Assembly (NCBI GenBank): GCA_903931835.1
Contig: CAIZEE010000258.1
Coordinates: forward strand, 1-40,449
Length of the DNA: 40,449 nt
DNA from: an uncultured Elstera sp.
Lineage (GTDB): Bacteria > Pseudomonadota > Alphaproteobacteria > Elsterales > Elsteraceae
Reading direction: 5' to 3'
The notes under the pieces were generated by a model. It was not told where the DNA came from, did no database searches, and was given only the letters and a program-made list of their open reading frames with translations. Of this stretch, positions 1 through 8,677 are shown in pieces. The position numbers were made by a program, and so were the translations under genes. The first letter of the stretch is position 1; each line of letters starts with the position of its first letter.

Positions 1-108
1 AACGACCTCATCGACCAAGTCTGCGTATCGCGTAAGATCAAGCAGCGTTTTTGCTAATAGCTCTGCCCGATTATAGGTCGGAATGCAGATACTGAGGCTG
101 TTTTTCAC
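1..108 (-). CDS. Glycosyltransferase family 2, N-terminal fragment truncated by the window edge
   Basis: Minus-strand translation from GTG at 108: VKNSLSICIPTYNRAELLAKTLLDLTRYADLVDEVV, a typical GT2 N-terminus (S-I-x-I-P-T-Y-N-R). Absent from the ORF track because it is partial. Confidence 0.75.
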   Translation of the reverse strand, partial: MKNSLSICIPTYNRAELLAKTLLDLTRYADLVDEVV

Positions 109-148
109 AGTCTTTTCTCGCCTAGAAAACGTCGGAATGGCCAGGAGT

Positions 149-2194
149 CTATGTTGCTATGTCTGGCGTGCCAAGCCGTTCGATCAGGCCCAACAGAAGT
201 GTCTGGTCCGTATCGGAAAGATCGAAACGGACGCGCAGTTCTTCGCGAAGGCGCGACAACTTAAGGAACGGCAGGCTCACGCTCAACCCGTCAATATGGA
301 GCGTCCCGCTATCCGCCAATTTTGCTGCCTCGTCGCAGGTGATCCGGACGCCGCCGATCGACACATCCTGGATTGATCCCCTGACCTCGCCGAGCGATGT
401 CGAGAGCATGCATCCATGGGGCAATTCGAAGCGCTGGTTCTCCCGACGGTCGACGTCTTCAGACGCGGTTCGCACGACCTTGACCAGCCGGGTGCGAAGA
501 CCGACGACATTGTCGGCAACCTCGGCCGCCGTTGACCGGACATCGGCGGCGCGGCCGCCGGTCGATTGCGCCTCCTGTGCGACGCTGGAAATCTGGCGCG
601 CCACCTCACGAGCGGCACTTGCCGTCTCGACGATGCTGCGGCCGATTTCCTTGGTGGCGATCGACTGTTGGGCGATGCTGGACGCGATGCTGCTATTGAT
701 CTGGTCGATATCGATGACCGCAGCACCGGTTTCCTTGACGGCGTTGACCGCCGCTTCGGTCCCGCGCCGGACATTGTCGATCTGGATGGATATATCCTGC
801 GTCGCGCGGGCAGTTTGGCTCGCCAGGTTCTTGACCTCCGTCGCCACCACGGCGAAGCCCTTGCCAGCCTCGCCCGCCCGTGCCGCCTCGATAGTGGCGT
901 TCAGCGCCAGTAGATTGGTGCGCGCCGCAATCTCGCTGATCAATCGCACCACCGTGTCGATTTGCGCCACCGCTTGCGATAGCGACAGGATCACCTGTTC
1001 GGTTTCCTGGCCCTGGGCGACGGCGTTCCGGCTGATCTCGGCGGCCCTCGTTACCTGTTCCGAAATATCGGAAATCGATTTGGCCAATTCCTCAGTGGTA
1101 CCGGCGACCAGTTGAGCATTGGCCAATGCCTGTTCGGCTGCGCTCGCGACCGATTGCGAATCGGAACTGACGCGATTGGCGGAGCGAGCCATCTCCTCGG
1201 CCGTGTGGTCGAGCGAGGTGGTTCGGCCGGCGACTTTATCGACGGCATCGCGCGTCTCCAGCTCCAGGACATTCGCCATGGTGCGGAGCGCTTCGCGCCT
1301 TCCATGTTCGTTTTCGGTCTTCAGGCGTTCGGCCTCCGCTTCCAGCCCGCGTGCCGAAACCAGACGGTTACGCAGTGTTCTGGTCGCGCGGATGAGTATG
1401 CCGACCTCATCCTTGCGATCGGTTTCTGCTGTATCGGCAAGATCGCCATCGGCAAGCTGCTCAATTGCCGCAGAGGCGCGGTGGATCGGTCGCGCGACCT
1501 GGAAGACGGCGATCCACTGCAGCAGCAGATAGGCAAGGGCGAGGCCGCCAAGCGATGCATAGATCAGTTCATGACGGGCGATATCGCCCTTCGCGATGGT
1601 TTTATCGCGATCGCTTGCCATATCCTGACGCTCGAAATCGGCGAGCGTCTTGGACACGGTATCGAGCGTGGCTTTCATCTCACGCTCTTTCGCTTCGGAA
1701 AGCTGCACCGCTTCGGCGTGCTTGCCAGCGGCCAATAGCGAGAATACCTGCCGGCCCGCCTCATCGCGTCTGGTGACGGCGGCGCGGTAGCTGTCGACCG
1801 CTGCGGTCTCTTCTGGATCAGGATCGATGACAACGAGGCGGTTCAGATCGTCGATCACCGTCTTGATAGCCGCGTCATAGTTCGCCTGCATGCGGTGGAG
1901 CTCGTCGTTTGATGCTGCCAGCAGGGCGGCTTTCTCTGCCGTCTCTGCTTGCGACAGCGCGACGTCCGCCTCATTGGCGAGGCGCAGCCTCGTCCCGTTA
2001 TGGTCGATAATCAGGTCCAGCCCCGCCGTTACGCCGTTGAGCGCCTGAGAAAACAGAACGATCATCAATACAGACATGATCGCCAAAACGATGGCTGGAA
2101 TGGCGACCTTCTTCACGATGCTAAGATTGGAAACAAATCTCGCCCACCACCGCAACGGCGGCGGAAGCCAAATTGTATCGGAATCGAAATTCAT
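149..2194 (-). CDS. Methyl-accepting chemotaxis protein with HAMP and C-terminal PilZ domain
   Basis: Two TM segments, HAMP region, conserved MCP hairpin tip ([40 protein letters not shown]), then [10 protein letters not shown]...[10 protein letters not shown] (PilZ RxxxR and D/NxSxxG motifs). Confidence 0.93.
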   Translation of the reverse strand: MNFDSDTIWLPPPLRWWARFVSNLSIVKKVAIPAIVLAIMSVLMIVLFSQALNGVTAGLDLIIDHNGTRLRLANEADVALSQAETAEKAALLAASNDELHRMQANYDAAIKTVIDDLNRLVVIDPDPEETAAVDSYRAAVTRRDEAGRQVFSLLAAGKHAEAVQLSEAKEREMKATLDTVSKTLADFERQDMASDRDKTIAKGDIARHELIYASLGGLALAYLLLQWIAVFQVARPIHRASAAIEQLADGDLADTAETDRKDEVGILIRATRTLRNRLVSARGLEAEAERLKTENEHGRREALRTMANVLELETRDAVDKVAGRTTSLDHTAEEMARSANRVSSDSQSVASAAEQALANAQLVAGTTEELAKSISDISEQVTRAAEISRNAVAQGQETEQVILSLSQAVAQIDTVVRLISEIAARTNLLALNATIEAARAGEAGKGFAVVATEVKNLASQTARATQDISIQIDNVRRGTEAAVNAVKETGAAVIDIDQINSSIASSIAQQSIATKEIGRSIVETASAAREVARQISSVAQEAQSTGGRAADVRSTAAEVADNVVGLRTRLVKVVRTASEDVDRRENQRFELPHGCMLSTSLGEVRGSIQDVSIGGVRITCDEAAKLADSGTLHIDGLSVSLPFLKLSRLREELRVRFDLSDTDQTLLLGLIERLGTPDIAT

Positions 2195-2465
2195 CAGAAC
2201 AACGCCTCTTTCATGGTGGCGAGCCCGGACTCGGCTCCTAACTCACTAGAATTCACAATCTCAGGTCGGTTTCGGCTGCTTCCAGCACATCTGTTCTGGC
2301 TTGATCCGAATGTGAGGAAACTGCTGGCGGTCAGTATCCCAGCATACCGTATACCAATGCGGTTTGATCCCCTCAGTGTACATAAATGTCTCGGTCCGTC
2401 ACGAACGAACCGAAGGGACAGCTAACTCAGCTGGCGTCAAGTCCCGAAGCATCATGCCGCCAGCG

Positions 2466-3053
2466 TTATTTCCATCGCGCGACCGTGTAGGCCAGGTCCA
2501 TCAGCTCCCGGTCGCTGACCGGCTGCAGAACCTCTGCCATCGAGCCATCATAGCCGTGCCGCGTGTTGCTTTTGTACTCGCGCAGCGTCTTTAGCAGATA
2601 ATCTTCGCGCTGGCCTGCGATGCGCGGCACGTTGTCGGCGCCGCCGAGATTGGGGCGGTGGCAGAAATCACAGCGATTCTGCTTGATCAGCGCCCGGCCA
2701 TGGTCGATGCGTGCGGCGTCACCCGCATCCACTTGCGGCTGTGGTGGCGGCAAGGTGGCGATGAAGTCGGAGACAGCGCGCAGATCGTCATCGGTGAACG
2801 GCTTTGCCACCTCGTTCATGATCTCGTTAAGGCGCAGGCGATCGCGGAACATGTAAAGCTGAATCAGCGCATAGGGTGCCGTCTGGCCGCCGAGCGAGGG
2901 AATGTTCTCCGTCTCCGACGTTCCCTTCTCACCATGGCAGGCAAGGCACGGGCCGACCTTGTCGGCGAGCGTCTCCGCCTCGGCAATGGGCGCGGCGGCT
3001 GTGAGAGCCAGCAGCGCGCCCACCAATAGTTTGCGCATCGCGTCGATCATCAC
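2466..3053 (-). CDS. Periplasmic cytochrome c family protein, two haem sites
   Basis: Signal peptide [21 protein letters not shown]; two CxxCH motifs (CLACH, CDFCH). Confidence 0.9.
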   Translation of the reverse strand: MMIDAMRKLLVGALLALTAAAPIAEAETLADKVGPCLACHGEKGTSETENIPSLGGQTAPYALIQLYMFRDRLRLNEIMNEVAKPFTDDDLRAVSDFIATLPPPQPQVDAGDAARIDHGRALIKQNRCDFCHRPNLGGADNVPRIAGQREDYLLKTLREYKSNTRHGYDGSMAEVLQPVSDRELMDLAYTVARWK

Positions 3054-3065
3054 TGTGGCGTCCCG

Positions 3066-4343
3066 TTAGTGGCTGTAGCTGAGCCGATAGACGGCGCCGT
3101 TCCAGTCATCCGAGATCAGCATCGAGCCGTCCTTCATCTGCAATACGTCGACGGGTCGGCCAATATAGGTGTTGTTCTGCAGGAAGCCGGTGACAAGCGG
3201 CACGACATCCTTGCGCTGATCGCCAGGCTCTGCCCAATTCGGCAGCAGCCCGTCCTTGCCGAGCTTGATTAGGACGACGTCGGCGCCGAACCTGTTGGTA
3301 CGGTTCCACGAACCGTGCCGCGCGAGGATGATATTGTCGTGAAATTCCGCCGGGAACATGCTGCCGGTGTAAAAACGCATGCCGAGCACGGCGGCGTGCG
3401 GCCCGAGCAAGGCGATCGGATGCACGAATTCCTCGCAGGAGCGGCCCCAGCCGAATTCGGGATCGGCGATGTTGCCCTGATGGCAATAGGGGTAGCCGAA
3501 ATTGTCCCTGCCCGGGTTCATCAGCCGATTGAGCTTATCGTTCGGTACGTCCTCCGACAGCCAGTCGCGGCTGTTTTCTGAGAAATACAGGATCTTTGTG
3601 TTTGGCTGCCAATCCATACCGACGATTTGGCGAATGCCGCGCGCCACCACTTCCACGCCGCTGCCATCGAGATTGATGCGGCGAATTTGGGCGTGCTGGT
3701 CATCGGGCATGCAGATATTGCAGGGGGCGCCGACCTGGAAATACAGCTTGCTGTCCGGGCCGATCGTGAGCGTCTTCCAGCCATGCGCCTCGTCCTTGGG
3801 CAAATCGCTATAGATCACCGTCGGCTTGGCCGGGTTATCGAGCGTGTCCTCGATATTCTCGATCTTGGAGATCTGCGACAGCTCGCCGATATAGAGCGTG
3901 CCGTCCTTGAAGGCGAGGCCGTTCGGCCGGTACAGGCCGGACGCAATCACCTTGACCTCACGGACTCCACCCTTGTCGGTGATCGCATAGACCTTGTCGG
4001 CCAGGCGCGTGCTGACGAACACCGTACCCTTATCGCCAAGCTTCAGCGTACGGGCATTACCGATACCGGACGCATAGACCTCCAGCTTGAAGCCCTTCGG
4101 CACGACCAGCTTGTCGAGCGGCAGTTTGTCCCGGGCCGTTGGGAGCGGCGGCGGGGCAACCGGCGCGAGCTTCTTGGCGGCCTCATTTTCCGGCTGACCG
4201 ATTAAGGGTGATCCGGGCGGCAAAGGGGCTGCTGCCTGTTGTGCCACGACGGGAGCCATAGCGAGCAGGCCATAGCATAGTGCCGCCAGAGTGCCAGTGC
4301 GCAGGCTTGTTGCAGAGATTGTCATTGAATTCCCCCTCCTCAA
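3066..4343 (-). CDS. PQQ-dependent sugar dehydrogenase / L-sorbosone dehydrogenase-like protein
   Basis: Secreted six-bladed propeller-like protein (LPKGFKLEVYASGIGNARTLKLGDKGTVFVSTR...HGSWNRTNRFGADVVLI...DVLQMKDGSMLISDDWNGAVYRLSY), typical of the sorbosone dehydrogenase family. Confidence 0.85.
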   Translation of the reverse strand: MRRGNSMTISATSLRTGTLAALCYGLLAMAPVVAQQAAAPLPPGSPLIGQPENEAAKKLAPVAPPPLPTARDKLPLDKLVVPKGFKLEVYASGIGNARTLKLGDKGTVFVSTRLADKVYAITDKGGVREVKVIASGLYRPNGLAFKDGTLYIGELSQISKIENIEDTLDNPAKPTVIYSDLPKDEAHGWKTLTIGPDSKLYFQVGAPCNICMPDDQHAQIRRINLDGSGVEVVARGIRQIVGMDWQPNTKILYFSENSRDWLSEDVPNDKLNRLMNPGRDNFGYPYCHQGNIADPEFGWGRSCEEFVHPIALLGPHAAVLGMRFYTGSMFPAEFHDNIILARHGSWNRTNRFGADVVLIKLGKDGLLPNWAEPGDQRKDVVPLVTGFLQNNTYIGRPVDVLQMKDGSMLISDDWNGAVYRLSYSH

Positions 4344-4439
4344 GCATCAAGCCACCCGCTTCGTGGGCATTTATGAGCTTAGCAGCGCCATTTTTCGTCC
4401 GATATGCAATCCGCGCAGAGCCATCTGTCGGCGCTCGGA

Positions 4440-7400
4440 TTATGCGTGGTGAAGCGCCAGGAGCACGTCGGATTGCGGCCGATCGGTCGCGAGCAAGGCG
4501 GCTGGGCTGACGACCGAGTTCATAGCCGATGATAGCGGCGGTACGATACTGCTGATGGACAGGGCAGGCGGCGAAGCCGGGGTTACTGGCGATGCAGTGA
4601 CCGCCGGCGCTACCACCGTGATCAAACTCCACGCGCCCCAATGCGGATTGGTCGACGTACCGCCGTCATTCGCCCGGACATAAAGCGATTGTGTGCCCGA
4701 TTGGATCTGATAGCGGACGCCGCTCAGCGTATTTGAAAACACAGCTGTGTTATTCGTCTGCGCCGCCCCGCTGAAGCTCAGCGTGCCTTTTGCCCCAGGG
4801 CCGCTCTTAACGTAGAATTCGTATTGTGAGACCGTGGTGCCGTTGGTGGGGTCGTTTTCACTGAACAGATCGCTCGCCGAATAAGACGCACCCGCTGTCG
4901 CAGCGACATAGCCGTTGGGGCTGATCGGCGTGATCATCGGGCCGGGCGCGCTCGCCACGGTTACGGTATCGATCACCCAGTTGCTCCACGCGGCGCCGTC
5001 AGAGACCCGGACATAGATCGACGTCGTCGCCGATGCCGAATTGGCGAGGAACGTCACGTGCGACAACTCTGCGGCGTTGACGGTGATATAGCCGCTGGCG
5101 CTACCGTCATTGTACAAGCTGCCGGCCGTATCGGTACTGAGATACTGCGCCCGGTCATAGAACTGATATTGCGTAATCGCGTAAGTATCGGATGTCATTG
5201 AGACCAGAGACGAGCTTCCCAACGTTCCAGCAAACCCGACACTTACCGTCATTGCCGCCAGCACCGGCGGAACCTCGGCCGGCGCCGTTATCGTGATGGT
5301 AGACCACGCCCCCCAATGCGGATTGGTCGACGTGCCGTTATTGGCACGGACATAAAGAATGTCTTTCCCCGCCTCGGCGACGTAGCTGACCGAAGCCAAT
5401 GAGCCCGCGTCGACATAAACCGGTGTGTCGTTTGGTTTGACCGAACCGCGGACCGACAGGCTCGCGATACCGCCGGTCGCGTCGGCCAGGTACAGCTCAA
5501 ACTGCGTTATCGCAGGGCCCGCCGGGCTGTTGTAGGCGAACAAGTCGCTTGTACCAAAGGCCTCGCCATGGGTCGCTGTCATCAGCCCATTGGACTGGGC
5601 GGTGACGGTTGGGCGCGCGGTGTCGGTGATCGTCACGGTGTCGATCACCCAATTTCCCCAAACGATGCCGTCGGAGGCGCGCACCCAGATAATCGCCTTG
5701 TCGGCGGCATTGTTGGATGTGGGCGTAAAGGTCACGCTCGACAACGCATTGGCAGCGACCTGGAAATAGCCGCTGGGAGAACCGTTATTGAGCAGCGTTC
5801 CGGCGGGATCTCCCCCGCGATATTGCAGTGGTTCAAAGAACTGATAGTTCGTGGCGTCCGATGGTGGGTTTAGCACCAAATTGGAACCCGACACGGTTTC
5901 GGTCTGGTCGATGGTCAGCGTCTGCGCTGTCAGCGCCGGCCCCGAGTCAGGCGGAGCGGTGATCGTCAGGGTTTCCCACGCCCCCCAATGTGGCTTCGCG
6001 TCAGTACCGTCATTGGCCCGGACATACAGAATATCCTTGCCGGTCCCGGCAAAATAGCTGACCGAACTGAGCTGACCGACATCGACATAAACCGGCATAT
6101 CGTTCCGCTGGACCGAACTGCCGATCGACAGGCTGGCGATGCCGCCGCCGGCGTCGGAGAGATAGAACTCGTATTCGGCAACTGTCGCATTGGGATACTC
6201 GCTCTGCCCGACAACCAAATTGCTGACGTTAAAATCCTGCCCGCGAGCAGCGGCGATCGCAGTCCCTTCAGGAGCGTTGACGATCGGACCCTGGCCGCTC
6301 GGAACTGTGAGCGTAAATGTGAACGGCGTGCTGGTCGCATAGCCATCCGCTGCCGTCAGCGTCACTTGTAATTGTCCGCCATAAAGCCCGGACGCGACGG
6401 TTATCGACGACAAATCGGCGGCGGTTAGGCTCGTGCTGGTGCCGACCGGTATTGCCGAGCCGCCTAACTCCAGCGACGCGCCTGAGCCCGTATAGCTCAG
6501 CGTATAGGTCAAATCCGATGTTGCGATACCGTTGGAATCCGACGCTCGTATCAGCGCGGAAAAATTGAATGGGACGCCGGTGTTGGTGGGCGCCACCGAC
6601 GTCAATGACAGAGCCGGCCTGGCCGGGGCGGCGGAGGTGAGGGTCAGCGTTGTCGAACCGGTTGCCCCGATCTCATCCTGAACAGTAATGGAGATGACTG
6701 CGGTGCCGCTGACACCGGTACGAGCGAAACTCGTCTCTTCAATTCCCAGGGCGTTTAGGTTTTCTACCTTGGTCCCAAGAGCGAAGCCATCGACGACAAG
6801 GACTCCGGAACCGCTTAGCACGGTAACAGTGTAGGTAAGAAAGGCGAAATGCACGCCGTCATTATCGGTCGCGTTAATAAGCGGACCCAGGGCAATCGAC
6901 TTATCGACGCCAAAAGCTATGGCCGCAGAGGCGCCAGTAACCGTGATGGCCGGCGGCGCCGGACCGGTCACCGTGATGGTGGTGCCGGCGCTTCCGCCGC
7001 CCTGATTGGTCGCGGTAACTGAGATCGTATCATAGCCGTAGATTGGCGTGACATAGGTGAACGTGCTGAGCTGAGCGGGCGTGATTGTAAGCACCGAAGT
7101 GGCAAAGTAGAACTGGCTACCCAGCATGAAATAGCCGCCCTTTACGGAACCGACATTGTCGAACCTATAGCTGCTGATCGTCCCAGTCGTATCGACCACG
7201 CTGAAGAGCGATGAGACGGCGATCGTCTGCTCTGGTTGGGAGATCGTCTGGTTGATTGCGGTGAGATAAAATCCGGATGCGCTGGCCGTTGGCGCTGGGC
7301 TGAACGCAGGAGCTGCCGCTTGGGTTGTTGCTGCCGTTTTAGCGGTCAAGGGCGACGCTGATGTGGCCGTTGGTGCCGCCTCCGCCGATACGGGCACTGT

Positions 7401-7553
7401 AGCACTCTCCGGCCGCGGGGCGGCGACGGGCGCTGCGATAACGAGTTCGGCGCTGCTCACCGTGGCGACGGGATTGCCGAAATAAGCGGCGATACAGGCA
7501 GGACAGCCGCATAACAGCGACGGGCGGTGGGGGACGACTAGATTTTGGTCCAT
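4440..7553 (-). CDS. Large repeat-containing (probably surface or extracellular) protein: cadherin-like N-terminal half, A-B-A-B-A repeats in C-terminal half
   Basis: 1037-aa ORF; repeated LYVRAN(D/N)GT..PHWGAWxxITI (A) and I(W/Y)VRxSDGxxWxNWVIDTVTI (B) units; low-complexity Ala/Pro/Thr linker after the N-terminus. Confidence 0.8.
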   Translation of the reverse strand: MDQNLVVPHRPSLLCGCPACIAAYFGNPVATVSSAELVIAAPVAAPRPESATVPVSAEAAPTATSASPLTAKTAATTQAAAPAFSPAPTASASGFYLTAINQTISQPEQTIAVSSLFSVVDTTGTISSYRFDNVGSVKGGYFMLGSQFYFATSVLTITPAQLSTFTYVTPIYGYDTISVTATNQGGGSAGTTITVTGPAPPAITVTGASAAIAFGVDKSIALGPLINATDNDGVHFAFLTYTVTVLSGSGVLVVDGFALGTKVENLNALGIEETSFARTGVSGTAVISITVQDEIGATGSTTLTLTSAAPARPALSLTSVAPTNTGVPFNFSALIRASDSNGIATSDLTYTLSYTGSGASLELGGSAIPVGTSTSLTAADLSSITVASGLYGGQLQVTLTAADGYATSTPFTFTLTVPSGQGPIVNAPEGTAIAAARGQDFNVSNLVVGQSEYPNATVAEYEFYLSDAGGGIASLSIGSSVQRNDMPVYVDVGQLSSVSYFAGTGKDILYVRANDGTDAKPHWGAWETLTITAPPDSGPALTAQTLTIDQTETVSGSNLVLNPPSDATNYQFFEPLQYRGGDPAGTLLNNGSPSGYFQVAANALSSVTFTPTSNNAADKAIIWVRASDGIVWGNWVIDTVTITDTARPTVTAQSNGLMTATHGEAFGTSDLFAYNSPAGPAITQFELYLADATGGIASLSVRGSVKPNDTPVYVDAGSLASVSYVAEAGKDILYVRANNGTSTNPHWGAWSTITITAPAEVPPVLAAMTVSVGFAGTLGSSSLVSMTSDTYAITQYQFYDRAQYLSTDTAGSLYNDGSASGYITVNAAELSHVTFLANSASATTSIYVRVSDGAAWSNWVIDTVTVASAPGPMITPISPNGYVAATAGASYSASDLFSENDPTNGTTVSQYEFYVKSGPGAKGTLSFSGAAQTNNTAVFSNTLSGVRYQIQSGTQSLYVRANDGGTSTNPHWGAWSLITVVAPAVTASPVTPASPPALSISSIVPPLSSAMNSVVSPAALLATDRPQSDVLLALHHA
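4610..6300 (-). repeat. Intragenic A-B-A-B-A protein repeat, about 675-bp (225 aa) AB period
   Basis: The PHWGAW-encoding sequence 'ccacg...ccccaatg' recurs at about 4629, 5304 and 5976 (spacing 675 and 672 bp); 'gtatcgatcaccca(g/a)tt' (NWVIDTV) recurs at about 4970 and 5640. Confidence 0.85.
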
Positions 7554-7591
7554 AGAGCTACGACGCCATAGTAATAGGTCCTGCGGTCGGG

Positions 7592-7611
7592 CGGACTGTA
7601 CCGTCAGTCCG
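7592..7611. repeat. Inverted repeat in 5' region of the giant repeat-protein gene
   Basis: CGGACTG-taccgt-CAGTCCG, perfect 7-bp arms. Confidence 0.6.
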
Positions 7612-7678
7612 GCTTCTTTGAAATAAGCTAAATCGCAGAGTGTTCGGTTCCTAAGTCAGGGAATTCCGGACCGAAGCA

Positions 7679-7698
7679 TATCTGTAATATTACAGATA
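7679..7698. promoter_or_regulatory. Perfect 20-bp palindrome, candidate operator
   Basis: TATCTGTAATATTACAGATA. Confidence 0.55.
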
Positions 7699-7903
7699 CC
7701 TCTTCGTTACATGCGATCGTATGTAATGAATTCCCGGGCAGGGCGCGTCGAGGAACGTCGTCATCGTTTCGAGGAATAGGTCCGGCCGCGCCGTGTGCGG
7801 GATATGGCCGTCGCTGTCACAGGCAACGACCTTGGCGTTCAGGCTTCAGGCTGACGGCAAGGCTCGGAATGGACAGCAAGAGCAGGATCACTAAGCGCTT
7901 CAT
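7690..7903 (-). pseudogene. Remnant of an alpha/beta-hydrolase C-terminal region, frameshifted
   Basis: Minus strand: MKRLVILLLLSIPSLAVSL then, after a frame change at a tandem GCCTGAA duplication, LNAKVVACDSDGHIPHTARPDLFLETMTTFLDAPCPG..., resembling the terminal strand plus 'GH.PH..RP..F...M..FL' of alpha/beta hydrolases. Confidence 0.5.
7707..7726. promoter_or_regulatory. Near-perfect 20-bp palindrome, candidate operator
   Basis: TTACATGCGATCGTATGTAA (one mismatched pair), centre 28 bp from the preceding palindrome. Confidence 0.5.
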
Positions 7904-7929
7904 CGAGGTTTACCCTGCCAGATCTCGCC

Positions 7930-8598
7930 TTAGAGAGCTGCGGCGCTGTTTGGCGCCTGGTCGACGCCGTAAGCCGCGAAGAAGACGTCAACGATGCGCT
8001 TCGCGACGATTTCGGCGTCAGGCGCACCGGGGGGATCGATACCAAGCACCATGCGCATATGTTTGCTGCCCGTACACATCGATTTCAGAAAACCAGCCAT
8101 CTCGTCTGGTTCCGACAGTCGCCGCAGGTTTCCGCGCTGTATGTGGGCTTCCAGAAAGTCGGCGATAATGCGTTCGTTACAGCCTGGTCCGCGTTCATAG
8201 AAGATTCGGCCGACTTCGGGCGAGCGTCCGCTCTCCCCGGCGATGATCCGATAGACGGCGATGCCCTCGGCCGAGCTGATCTTGCGTATGAAGCGCTCGC
8301 AAAATCGCTCCAGCGCGGCTCTAAGGTCCATTTCCTGCTCAAGGGCGGAAATCAGCGTATCTCGGAAAACCTCTGCTTTCCGGTCAATAACGGCGGCGAA
8401 TAACTCCTCCTTGGAGGAAAAATAGCTCCACAGCGTGCCCTTTGAGCCACCAAGTGCCGCCGAAATTGCCGACATCGACGTGCCGGCATAGCCATTTTCG
8501 AGGAAACAACGTTCCGCGACGTCAAGAATGGCGTTGTGCCTCTCAATCTGGCGTTTCTCCCTTTTGCCAAGGGTCGCTGTTTCCGCTGCCTCACTCAT
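7930..8598 (-). CDS. TetR/AcrR family transcriptional regulator
   Basis: N-terminal HTH (ILDVAERCFLENGYAGTSMSAISAALGGSKGTLWSYFSSKEELFAAVI); divergent from an efflux operon. Confidence 0.93.
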   Translation of the reverse strand: MSEAAETATLGKREKRQIERHNAILDVAERCFLENGYAGTSMSAISAALGGSKGTLWSYFSSKEELFAAVIDRKAEVFRDTLISALEQEMDLRAALERFCERFIRKISSAEGIAVYRIIAGESGRSPEVGRIFYERGPGCNERIIADFLEAHIQRGNLRRLSEPDEMAGFLKSMCTGSKHMRMVLGIDPPGAPDAEIVAKRIVDVFFAAYGVDQAPNSAAAL

Positions 8599-8620
8599 GT
8601 CGACTTACCGCCTTCTGTTA

Positions 8621-8644
8621 AAACCATACTATTTAGTACGATTC
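8621..8644. promoter_or_regulatory. Candidate TetR operator, site 1
   Basis: AAACCATACTATTTAGTACGATTC; core TACTA-TT-TAGTA; near-copy of the 8678 site. Confidence 0.7.
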
Positions 8645-8647
8645 ATG

Positions 8648-8676
8648 TTGACAAGGCCGATGACGCTCGTCATAAC
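8648..8676 (+). promoter_or_regulatory. Candidate sigma70-type promoter of the efflux operon
   Basis: TTGACA (8648-8653), 17-bp spacer, CATAAC (8671-8676), lying between the two candidate operators. Confidence 0.45.
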
Positions 8677-8677
8677 G

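Noticed and set aside
159-1115. Long plus-strand ORF (318 aa) opposite the chemoreceptor
   Set aside because: Antisense ORF in GC-rich DNA; the minus-strand frame encodes a recognisable MCP/PilZ protein, while this frame has Arg/Ser-rich shadow composition.
2410-2450. GGGAC...GTCCC hairpin enclosing AGCTaactcAGCT downstream of the cytochrome c gene
   Set aside because: Possible terminator, but no T tract on the relevant strand and the stem is short.
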